Below are positions 14,075 through 21,075 of a stretch of 21,075 bases of DNA, piece by piece (position 1 is the stretch's first letter; every line of letters starts with the position of its first letter). The notes beneath the pieces were generated by a model. It worked only from the letters and a program-made list of their open reading frames with translations. It made no database searches and had not been told where the DNA came from. Source of the DNA: Myxococcaceae bacterium (GTDB taxonomy: Bacteria; Myxococcota; Myxococcia; Myxococcales; Myxococcaceae). The stretch is taken from the NCBI GenBank assembly GCA_018262385.1, contig JAGSPQ010000020.1:1-21075 (forward strand). Reading direction: 5' to 3'. A program made the translations under genes and the position numbers.

Positions 14075-16450
14075 GTGTTCGTCATCCGATCCATTCGCCT
14101 CGTCGCCGTCTTCCTGACCGCTTCGGTTGCAGCCTCCTGTCTCCCCGTCCTCGAAGGGCAGCCGACCCAGCTGGCCAACCAGGAGATCCGGCTCACCTTC
14201 CTCGGCACCACCGACATCCACTCGCGGCTGCTGCCGTACGACTTCGCGCCGCTGAAGACCGACACCGATCTCGGCCTCATCCCCGAGGCGGGCCCCTTCG
14301 GCGGGGTCGCGCGGCTCGGAGCGCTGCTCAAGCGCGAACGCGCCAGCGCCGATCGGGTGCTGCACCTCGACTCGGGCGACAGCTTCCAGGGCGCCCCGAT
14401 CTTCAACGTCAACTTCGGCGAGGTCGAATACAAGTTCCTCTCGAAGATGCGGCTCGACGCGGCGGTGATCGGCAACCACGAGTTCGACTCGGGCGCGCTC
14501 AACTTCACCGTCCAGGCGCGGGACAACGCGACCTTCCCGGTGCTGGCCGCCAACTACGCCTGGGGTGACGTCAACGATCTGAACAGCAACAAGACCGCGC
14601 TCTACACCCTGCCGTACACGATCAAGAACGTGGGCGGGGTCCGGGTCGGGATCATCGGCCTGGCCAACATCAGCTCGCTCAACTCGATCGTCGAGGGCGG
14701 CAACTCGCTGCAGGCCACCCCGCTCGAGCAGAACGAGGCGGCCCGCGGGTACGTCGAGCTGCTCAAGCCGGTCACCGACGTGATCGCGATCGTCAGCCAC
14801 GCCGGGCTCACCGAAGATCAGGAATTGATCCAGGGCTACGAGGCGTACTTCGAGTTCGGGAAGATCAGCTACTACCTGAACCGCAAGGGCAACCAGTGGA
14901 AGATCCTCGAGTGGTTCGGGCCGGTGAACGATCCGCTGTCGGTGGTGCGGGTGAAGATCCCGGGAGTCAGCGGGGTCGACGTGATCATCGGCGGGCACCT
15001 CCACATCGTGCTCAACCCGCCCCAGCAGCTCACCGACCCGTCCGGCCGCAAGGTGCTGCTGAGCCACAACGGCGCCTTCGCCAAGTACCTCGGCCGGCTC
15101 GACGTGGTGGTGAAGATGCCTCCCGAGGAAGGCGCGCCGGAAGGCGCCGAGGTCGTCAGCCACGACTACAAGGTCTTCCCCGTCGACGGGCTGTGGTGCT
15201 CGCCGGCGATGCACGACTACTACAAGTCGCGGTTCTGGAGCCCGGGCCAGTTCATCACCGACCCGCAGGTGCAGGCGGCGCTGAAGCAGTGCACCGCCAG
15301 CGAGGACAAAGAGACCACCCAGCTGCTGCAGCCGTACATCATCGATCTCGACTTCAAGCTCTCGCTCACCTCGCTGTTCGCCTACGCGCCCCGCGACATC
15401 GCCCGCCGCAACAACTCGACCGGGGGCGACTCGCCGCTGGGCAACGTCGCCGCCGACTCGATGCGCAAGCGGCGCCGGGTCGAGGCCGAGGTCGCCGTCA
15501 CCAACTCGCTCGGCATCCGCGACAACATCTACGCCGGGCCGCTGACCCAGGAGTCGTTGTTCAACGTGTTCCCCTTCGAGAACACGATCAACATCATGTA
15601 CCTGTCGGGAATCGAGATGGAGGAGATGTTCGACTTCATCACCGAGCGCTCGGCCAGCCGCGGGTGCGTCAGCCAGGCGCAGATCTCGGGCGGGCGCTTC
15701 ACGATGGACTGCGCCCAGGTGCAGCTGAACGACCTGCGGCTGCAGTGCGATCCGAAGAACAACGCCAGCGACTGCCCCACCGACGATCGCACCGGCCGCG
15801 CCCCCTGGAAGTGCCTGGAGGACGCCACCGGCGACCGCTGCTGGGCGCACCCGGCGACCAACATCCAGATCAACGGCAAGCTGCTCGAGCCCTACGCGAC
15901 CTACCGGGTGGCGGTGAACGACTACATCGCCAAGGGCGGCTCGGGCTTCGTGGTGCTCAAGCGCAACACCACCCGGTTCGAGACCGGCATCCCGCTGCGC
16001 GACTCGCTGATCGGCTACCTGCAGAGCTTCTGCAGCTGCGACGACATCCTCGCCGACGCGCGCGACGCCCAGGGCAACGTGATCGGCAAGAACAAGCAGC
16101 TGTGTGGCAGCCTCGAGAACGGGAAGTGGACCGTCGCCCCCCAGGAGCAGTCGTTCTGCAAAGGCGCGGACGACTACAAGAAGAAGCTCGACGAAGACAA
16201 CGCCGGCTGCCGCTGCGTCGACGTCTTCCGCAAGACCGCCGCCTGCGACGCCCCCGAGAAGCTGGCCGCCTGTCTGGCGTCGGTGCCGCCGGGCCCCGCC
16301 CTGGGCAAGTGCACCTGCCGCGACGCGCTGGCGGCCGACCCGCTGTGCGGCAACGTCACCAGCCAGATCCGATCCTTCTGCGAGAATCCGACCGCGCTCT
16401 CGATCGCGGTCGGCACCGAGGACGGCCGGATCGCGCGGAGGGTCAAGTGA
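14075..16450 (+). CDS. 5'-nucleotidase/cyclic phosphodiesterase-family lipoprotein with Cys-rich tail
   Basis: This 791-residue protein is a calcineurin-like metallophosphoesterase of the UshA/NT5 family, which removes phosphate from extracytoplasmic nucleotides. Metal and catalytic residues are visible: D47-x-H49, D99-SG-D102, GNHEFD (133-138, with the His135-Asp138 dyad), H242 and GGHLH (H308, H310). The C-terminal substrate domain is recognisable from SPLGNVAAD, NVFPFENTINIMYLSG and VNDYIAKGGSGF. The N-terminus is a signal peptide ending VAASC, a fair lipobox with Cys22. Differences from UshA (about 550 aa) are an insertion of about 30 residues before GGHLH, a Cys-rich insert around 530-595, and a tail from Cys653 with twelve Cys. 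The start is GTG at 14075. Its stop overlaps the next start (GTGA). The enzyme class is firm; substrate preference is unknown. Confidence 0.92.
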   Translation: MFVIRSIRLVAVFLTASVAASCLPVLEGQPTQLANQEIRLTFLGTTDIHSRLLPYDFAPLKTDTDLGLIPEAGPFGGVARLGALLKRERASADRVLHLDSGDSFQGAPIFNVNFGEVEYKFLSKMRLDAAVIGNHEFDSGALNFTVQARDNATFPVLAANYAWGDVNDLNSNKTALYTLPYTIKNVGGVRVGIIGLANISSLNSIVEGGNSLQATPLEQNEAARGYVELLKPVTDVIAIVSHAGLTEDQELIQGYEAYFEFGKISYYLNRKGNQWKILEWFGPVNDPLSVVRVKIPGVSGVDVIIGGHLHIVLNPPQQLTDPSGRKVLLSHNGAFAKYLGRLDVVVKMPPEEGAPEGAEVVSHDYKVFPVDGLWCSPAMHDYYKSRFWSPGQFITDPQVQAALKQCTASEDKETTQLLQPYIIDLDFKLSLTSLFAYAPRDIARRNNSTGGDSPLGNVAADSMRKRRRVEAEVAVTNSLGIRDNIYAGPLTQESLFNVFPFENTINIMYLSGIEMEEMFDFITERSASRGCVSQAQISGGRFTMDCAQVQLNDLRLQCDPKNNASDCPTDDRTGRAPWKCLEDATGDRCWAHPATNIQINGKLLEPYATYRVAVNDYIAKGGSGFVVLKRNTTRFETGIPLRDSLIGYLQSFCSCDDILADARDAQGNVIGKNKQLCGSLENGKWTVAPQEQSFCKGADDYKKKLDEDNAGCRCVDVFRKTAACDAPEKLAACLASVPPGPALGKCTCRDALAADPLCGNVTSQIRSFCENPTALSIAVGTEDGRIARRVK

Positions 16451-18591
16451 TCCGCCACCTGCCGTGGCTGGGCCTGGTGGTGGCGTTGGCCGGTTGTCCG
16501 AAGATCAAGCCCCCCCCGGTGATGCCGATCTCGTCGTTCAAGGTCGAGGTCCGTGGGCTGGACGTCGGCAAGGGCGCCACCCGCACCCCGCTGAACGTGG
16601 TGACCACCTGTGCGGTCAAGCACGGCGGCCAGGCGACGGTGCCGGAAGCCGAGAAGGGCACCCGGGCCTGCCCCTACGCGATCTCCCGCGGCGACATCGA
16701 AGTCGACCTCACCGCCACCGCGCTCGACGTGAGCGGCAACCCGGCCCTCACCTTCAGCGGGCCGGTGAGCTTCCGGGTGGTCCCCGGAGATCTCTCCGGG
16801 GGGTACGAGAACCGCTTCGCGATGGCGGCCTCCGGGGTGGTGACCACCACCATCCGCACCCAGCACCAGTACGGCGCCACCCGCTTCTGGGCCGAGGACG
16901 CGCCCCCCTCGCCGCTCTACTCGGACGGAGGGATCATCCCCGGGCTTCCCGTCGAGCCCCCCCACCGCACCTACGCCACCGGCCTCTCGCCCCAGATCTT
17001 CTTCGAGGAGCCGACGCTGGCGAAGGTCCAGATCCCCGACGGCTTCGACAACCGCAGCTCCCCGCTGGTCGGCGAGTTCCTCACCATCGGCAAGAACCCC
17101 GAGTCGGGCGAGCAGCTGCTGCAGAGCTGCGCCAACGATCCGCAGCGCGACGGCCAACCCGCGCTGATGGTGATCACCGGCACCGACCCGGGCGGCTTCT
17201 ACGTCACCGACGTCTCCGCCTGCCGTCAGCTCGAGCTGACCGACGCCGGCGGCCTCGACGCGCCGCGCACCGCCGAGCCGAAGGACCCCTGCCTGCTGCC
17301 GCTCACCGGCGGCGGCTCAGTGGTGATCGAGCAGTGGGACGGCGGCGCCAGCGCCGGCGAGCCCGCGCGCTGCAAGGTCTCCAACGAGGTCTGCACCGCC
17401 ACCGCCTCATGCCGCAGCTACCTGCCGGGTACCTACGGCGGGATGTTCATCTACAACTACAGCTTCCCCGACGGCCTCGACGAAGGCGACCTGCTGTGGA
17501 CGCTGTCCGGCTCGGTGCAGGAGTTCACCAGCACCACCCAGATGGTCTTCCCCAGCTGGAGCATCGCCGAGAAGGTCCGCCGGCTGCCGCCCGATCAGTG
17601 GAACAAGTGGCTGCAGTACGCGCCGCCGATCGAGATCAACAACCGCACCTGCGGCGCGGAGAACGTGCTGCCGCCCTTCCTCACCGATCAGCTCTGCGGC
17701 CACAACCGCCGCAACCTGAAGATGGAGAGCCTCGAGTCCGGGTTGGTGAAGGTGAAGAACCTCCGCCTGCCGTCCGCCTTCACCAACTGCGACTTCAACG
17801 CCGACTTCAGCGTCCCCTTCTTCTGCGACACCCGCGACGGCGCCGACTGGATCTGGGGAAGCTGCGCCTTTCCGCCCTCGCCGCCCGAGCCGGCCGCCGA
17901 CACGATCGAGCGGGTCTGCAACAGCGACTGCGTGATCGGCACCGGCCCCTGGGCGGTGCGGAAGGACGGCCTGCGCCAGATCTGCTCCGAGCGCACCACC
18001 TACGTCGGCTTCGGCCAGTTCGTGGTCGAGATGAACCCGCCCGGGGCGGACAGCTGGGGCTTCGACGAGAGCGTCCCCGCGCGCGTCCAGCACTTCGACG
18101 TCGGCGCCGCGCCTGCCAGGCCCGCGGGCGTCTATGCCGCTGGAGCCGACCTGAACCTGGGCTGCGACGTCGAGGTGCGGCTGGCCTTCGGGCCCGCGAA
18201 CGTGGTCGCCACTGCGACCGATCTTCCGCTCCAGGCCCGCACCGTGCTCAACCACGAGCTCACCGGCACCGAGACCACCGTCGCGGTGATCGTGCCCGGC
18301 GGCGGCCCCGGCAAGTGCTGGGTCGCGCAGAACTTCCACAACCGGATCAACATCGTCACCAAGGACGCGCTGCCCGAGCTGCAGCCCGACTGCGCGCTCG
18401 ACGATCCCGATCCACTCAAGGCGAAGCAGTGCCAGTACACCCGCGGCGCCACCTTCGATCTGATCGGCCACCTGCGCCACCTGCAGCCCGGCCGCCCCCG
18501 GTGGGCGATCCTTCCCCGCGATCCGGATGACGTCTGCTGCCGTCCTGGCCCCGGCCTCGAGTGCCCTCGGCCGGTCAAACCCTGTCCATGA
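16447..18591 (+). CDS. Large cysteine-rich lipoprotein, unknown function
   Basis: This 714-residue protein starts with a short signal peptide and a textbook lipobox, LAGC, with Cys17 as the lipidated residue, so it is a membrane-anchored lipoprotein. About 25 cysteines, spread along the whole chain, suggest many disulfides and an extracytoplasmic location. The segment MFIYNYSFPDG...GDLLWTLSGSVQEF...TTQMVFP (333-369) resembles the OB-fold of extracellular nucleases (G-D-x-V-x-V-x-G-x-V-x-E-x-x-x-x-T-Q), but no nuclease catalytic domain is visible. N-terminal strands (about 30-120) look Ig/beta-sandwich-like. It overlaps the nucleotidase stop (GTGA) and the barrel start (ATGA), implying coupled translation. 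The reading frame is open far upstream, but the GTG with signal peptide and lipobox fixes the start. I recognise no named family. Confidence 0.85.
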   Translation: MIRHLPWLGLVVALAGCPKIKPPPVMPISSFKVEVRGLDVGKGATRTPLNVVTTCAVKHGGQATVPEAEKGTRACPYAISRGDIEVDLTATALDVSGNPALTFSGPVSFRVVPGDLSGGYENRFAMAASGVVTTTIRTQHQYGATRFWAEDAPPSPLYSDGGIIPGLPVEPPHRTYATGLSPQIFFEEPTLAKVQIPDGFDNRSSPLVGEFLTIGKNPESGEQLLQSCANDPQRDGQPALMVITGTDPGGFYVTDVSACRQLELTDAGGLDAPRTAEPKDPCLLPLTGGGSVVIEQWDGGASAGEPARCKVSNEVCTATASCRSYLPGTYGGMFIYNYSFPDGLDEGDLLWTLSGSVQEFTSTTQMVFPSWSIAEKVRRLPPDQWNKWLQYAPPIEINNRTCGAENVLPPFLTDQLCGHNRRNLKMESLESGLVKVKNLRLPSAFTNCDFNADFSVPFFCDTRDGADWIWGSCAFPPSPPEPAADTIERVCNSDCVIGTGPWAVRKDGLRQICSERTTYVGFGQFVVEMNPPGADSWGFDESVPARVQHFDVGAAPARPAGVYAAGADLNLGCDVEVRLAFGPANVVATATDLPLQARTVLNHELTGTETTVAVIVPGGGPGKCWVAQNFHNRINIVTKDALPELQPDCALDDPDPLKAKQCQYTRGATFDLIGHLRHLQPGRPRWAILPRDPDDVCCRPGPGLECPRPVKPCP

Positions 18592-20135
18592 GTCCCAAGC
18601 CCGCTTCGTCCCCTGGAGGTTTCTTGTCCCTGCTTCCCCGCTTCGCCGCGCTGTCGGTGCTCGCTGCCGCCACTGCGCACGCCGGAGACTTCGTCGACAC
18701 CCGCATCAGCATCGTCCTCGCCGACGACAACGTCCTGGCCCGATCGGGAGAGACGAAGATCAACAGCCCCGACGTCGGCTTCGGCGCGACCTCCGGGAAC
18801 ACCCAGTTCTACGACAACTTCAACACCAAGTTCTCCGGCTTCGAGTCGCTCTCGAACGTGGTGCTCTACAAGAAGTCGGCCTCGTACTTCGACGGGTTCA
18901 GCGGCGAGGCCGCGCTCGCGATCAACGTGCTGATGCGGCCGGCAGGCACGATCGAGTTCCGCGACAACAGCAGCTACCTCAAGCTCAACTGGCGCCCCGC
19001 CGGCTGGGGCGAGAAGGAAGAGCTGTCGTTCACCGGCTTCCCGGTCAGCTCCGATCGCTTCCGCCTCGGCTACGCCTACCGGATCAGCTGGGGCGGCAGC
19101 TCGGTGTTCACCAGCCGCGCCCTGGCCGACGGCGTCCCCGGCGGGCGGCTGCAGCTGACCCGCGATCGCTTCTACGTCTTCGCCGGCCTCAAGACCGGCC
19201 TGCTGCTCAACGATCGCACCCTCGAGAAAGAACGGGTCTACGGCTTCATGGGCGGCGGCGGCTTCGACATCACCGACACCCTGCGCCTCGAGGCCAACGG
19301 CGGCTACTTCCAGAAGGGAATCGTGCCCGGCCTGGCCAACCAGGGAATCGAGGCCCCGGTGAACGCGCGCGGCATCTCGGGGCAGCTCACCTGGCACGTC
19401 GGGGTCCCGGTCGGCACCAGCATCGACTTCAAGCTGTACCGGAACGATCCGGAGATCTTCCAGAAGTTCTTCACCCCCGAGCAGTACCCCGGCGGCCTCG
19501 CGTACAGCCTCTCGGTCGAGGGCTCGTACCTCGATCAGACGCTCGAGAACCCCGACGTCTTCGGCGCCACCAAGATCCAGCCGGCGATGGCGGTCGCGCT
19601 CCAGGGCCGGGCGAAGTTCAACTTCCTGCGGGTGAACATCCTCGCCCTCTACCGGACCCTCTCGTACATCCAGTTCGACGTGCCCGGCATCCCGCCCTAC
19701 AAGGACTTCCCCAAGGGCACGGTGCAGAAGCCCGAGATGTTCGTCGCGATCGGCGCCGACTACCACCTGCCCGGGCTGCACCTCACCCCCGGCGTGATCC
19801 TCGGCCTTCAGCAGCCGGCCAGCTTCAAGAGCCCCTCGACGGTGCTGGGCGGCACCAACCCGCCGAGCGCCTTCACCGGCTCGCGCACCGTGGTGCTCAG
19901 CGGGGTCAACGACTTCGAGATCCTCCCCACCAGCTACGACGCGCTGCCGATCTTCTCGGCGAAGGTGAACGCGAAGCTCGACCTGTCCGACTACATGTCG
20001 TTCGTCGGCGAGGTCTATTACACCCGCAACCCGAACCGGACGACCTTCCGGGACAGCGTGGCCGGGATCGCCGAGCCGAGCTTCGAGAAGGAGCACGCGC
20101 TCGGCTTCAACCTGATCATGCAGGCCCGCTTCTAG
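18588..20135 (+). CDS. Outer-membrane beta-barrel protein
   Basis: This 515-residue protein has a signal peptide (LPRFAALSVLAAATAHAG) and then alternating amphipathic strands rich in Tyr, Phe and Gly (for example RFRLGYAYRISWG, RFYVFAGLKTGLLL, FVGEVYYTRN). It ends in ...NLIMQARF, the C-terminal Phe typical of proteins inserted by the BAM complex. I see no cysteine, in contrast to its two lipoprotein neighbours. The ATG at 18588 overlaps the upstream stop (ATGA). A TTG at 18624, four bases after a perfect GGAGG, is an alternative that would also give a clean signal peptide. A transporter or anchor role for the two lipoproteins is inferred from the operon only. The stop shares a CTAG with the convergent gene's stop. 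Confidence 0.87.
   Translation: MSPKPASSPGGFLSLLPRFAALSVLAAATAHAGDFVDTRISIVLADDNVLARSGETKINSPDVGFGATSGNTQFYDNFNTKFSGFESLSNVVLYKKSASYFDGFSGEAALAINVLMRPAGTIEFRDNSSYLKLNWRPAGWGEKEELSFTGFPVSSDRFRLGYAYRISWGGSSVFTSRALADGVPGGRLQLTRDRFYVFAGLKTGLLLNDRTLEKERVYGFMGGGGFDITDTLRLEANGGYFQKGIVPGLANQGIEAPVNARGISGQLTWHVGVPVGTSIDFKLYRNDPEIFQKFFTPEQYPGGLAYSLSVEGSYLDQTLENPDVFGATKIQPAMAVALQGRAKFNFLRVNILALYRTLSYIQFDVPGIPPYKDFPKGTVQKPEMFVAIGADYHLPGLHLTPGVILGLQQPASFKSPSTVLGGTNPPSAFTGSRTVVLSGVNDFEILPTSYDALPIFSAKVNAKLDLSDYMSFVGEVYYTRNPNRTTFRDSVAGIAEPSFEKEHALGFNLIMQARF
20132..20135. other. Shared CTAG forming stop codons of two convergent genes
   Basis: The palindrome CTAG supplies TAG for the barrel gene on the plus strand (20133-20135) and TAG for the adaptor gene on the minus strand (20134-20132). 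No room remains for a conventional intrinsic terminator between the genes. Confidence 0.9.
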
Positions 20136-21075
20136 AGCCGGCCAAGCAGGGACTTCGAGGCCCCGGCGAAGCTCGACTCGCCGGTCGCGCCTCCCTTGAA
20201 GCCGCCCTTCTCGTTGTCCAGCGGCGCCTCGGCCGAGCTGCCGTCCACCCGGTCGACCACCGCCTTCGCGGCGAGCGTCCCCACCTTCAGCTGCAGCGCC
20301 GCGCCCACCGTCAGCTGCTCGCCCTTCGGCACCGCGACCACCACCTTGAGGGTGCGCGAGTCTTCCAGCCGGGCGATCACCGCCCCGGCCTCGACCGCCT
20401 GACCGGGCCTGGCGGCCAACCCCTGGACGAATCCATCGGCGCCGGCGAGCAACGCCAGGTCGGCCGCCTCGCTCTTCGCGCGGGCCAGCTCGCCTTCGAT
20501 CATCGTCAGCTCGCCCTGGATCGCGGGCGTCAGCGGCACGGTCAGCGCTTCGACCTGCTTCTGCGCCGCCGCGAGCGCCGCCTTCGCCGCCGCCGCGCTC
20601 TTCTCGGCCTTGGCGATCGCGGGCTTCTTCCCCTTCCCGCCCGCCTTCAGCTTGTCGAGGTCCGCCTGGGCCTTCGACTGGGTGGCGCTCGCCTTGTCGA
20701 GCCTGGCCTGCGCCACTTTGAGCTTCTTCGCCGCCGCCGCGCTGACCTTGTTCTTCTTGCGCACCTCGATCAGGCGCGCCTCGAGCGCGACGATCTTCTT
20801 CTGCGCCGCGCTGGTGTCCCACCTGGCCAGCGGAGTGCCCTTCTGGACCCACTGCCCGTCGGTGACCGAGATCGCGCTCAAGGTCCCGCCCCGCGCCAGC
20901 GTCACCGCAGTGACCGCCTTCGGCACCAGCGTGAACGGAGCGGTCGCGGTGTGCGGCATCGGCACCACCAGCGCGCCGCCCATCGCCGCCACCGCCAGCG
21001 CGCCGATCACCAGCCCCTTCTTCGACTTGCCCGGCGGCCTCCAGCCCGGCTCGGCCTTGACGGTGGGATCATCGA
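20132..21075 (-). CDS. HlyD/RND-type membrane-fusion (periplasmic adaptor) protein, 5' end outside window
   Basis: The frame is open from the stop at 20132 to the window edge, so the true start lies beyond 21075; the GTG at 21010 is inside the first TM helix and an unlikely start. From the edge inwards there is a basic cytoplasmic stretch, a TM segment (LVIGALAVAAMGGALVVP), a first lipoyl half (GGTLSAISVTDGQWVQKGTPLARWD), and a long Ala/Lys-rich alpha-helical hairpin of about 115 residues. A second lipoyl half (GADGFVQGLAARPGQAVEAGAVIARLED) and a short beta domain complete it. This is the order expected of adaptors linking inner-membrane exporters to outer-membrane channels. It lacks a long C-terminal membrane-proximal domain. 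No exporter gene is visible in the window, so the partner must lie upstream or elsewhere. Confidence 0.85.
   Translation of the reverse strand, partial: DDPTVKAEPGWRPPGKSKKGLVIGALAVAAMGGALVVPMPHTATAPFTLVPKAVTAVTLARGGTLSAISVTDGQWVQKGTPLARWDTSAAQKKIVALEARLIEVRKKNKVSAAAAKKLKVAQARLDKASATQSKAQADLDKLKAGGKGKKPAIAKAEKSAAAAKAALAAAQKQVEALTVPLTPAIQGELTMIEGELARAKSEAADLALLAGADGFVQGLAARPGQAVEAGAVIARLEDSRTLKVVVAVPKGEQLTVGAALQLKVGTLAAKAVVDRVDGSSAEAPLDNEKGGFKGGATGESSFAGASKSLLGRL

Noticed and set aside
14003..15850. 615-residue minus-strand open frame opposite the nucleotidase
   Set aside because: It is antisense to a gene with complete metallophosphoesterase motifs, and its own sequence shows no recognisable domain.
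14896..16446. Long upstream extension of the Cys-rich lipoprotein frame
   Set aside because: It overlaps the nucleotidase out of frame. A signal peptide and LAGC lipobox start at 16447, which fixes the real start.
18132..20852. 906-residue minus-strand frame covering the barrel and adaptor
   Set aside because: It overlaps two well-supported genes, and its product is low-complexity Gly/Arg/Glu sequence with no motif.

Overview
This window comes from a very GC-rich bacterial chromosome with strong G/C at third codon positions, which is why long spurious reading frames appear on both strands. The gene content points to Myxococcota (myxobacteria and relatives): a giant TPR protein, paired FHA-domain proteins, zinc-ribbon proteins, a RecG with a deltaproteobacterial-type N-terminal extension, and cysteine-rich secreted lipoproteins beside a beta-barrel. 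This assignment is inference from gene style, not from a marker gene. I see no rRNA, tRNA, CRISPR array, transposase or prophage, and nothing that looks recently acquired. Coding density is very high: no gap exceeds about 75 bp.

Layout. (1) 64-5073 (+): a 1669-residue TPR protein whose C-terminus looks like a dead M48 metallopeptidase domain. (2) 5081-10910 (-): a tightly packed housekeeping operon. Read from its promoter side it runs greA, recG (broken into two overlapping frames), a small secreted protein, a triple zinc-ribbon protein, a two-TM membrane protein, thymidylate kinase (tmk) and a stand-alone CinA N-terminal domain. Most junctions overlap or are only a few bases apart. (3) 10960-12051 (+), divergent from greA: two tandem full-length paralogues, each with a shared N-terminal motif plus an FHA domain. 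They are followed by an MFS transporter (12080-13330). (4) 13335-14003 (-): a Nudix hydrolase of ADP-ribose pyrophosphatase type, convergent with the MFS gene. (5) 14075-20135 (+): a three-gene cassette with 4-base stop/start overlaps. It encodes a 5'-nucleotidase-type metallophosphoesterase (probable lipoprotein), a large cysteine-rich lipoprotein and an outer-membrane beta-barrel. (6) 20132 to beyond the window end (-): a membrane-anchored HlyD-like adaptor, cut off at its N-terminus by the window edge.

Functionally, the reverse-strand operon combines transcript-cleavage, DNA-repair and nucleotide-metabolism genes with uncharacterised small proteins. The three-gene envelope cassette is the best candidate for an undescribed system. 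Translational coupling, matched export signals and complementary compartments suggest a cell-surface complex that dephosphorylates or processes extracellular nucleotides or nucleic acid. Other points worth checking are an apparent loss of about 35 codons with a frameshift in the RecG wedge domain, a pseudo-peptidase domain on the TPR protein, an exact 72-residue period inside that protein, an exact 19-residue triple repeat in the zinc-ribbon protein, and a thymidylate kinase whose Walker A lysine is replaced by threonine.
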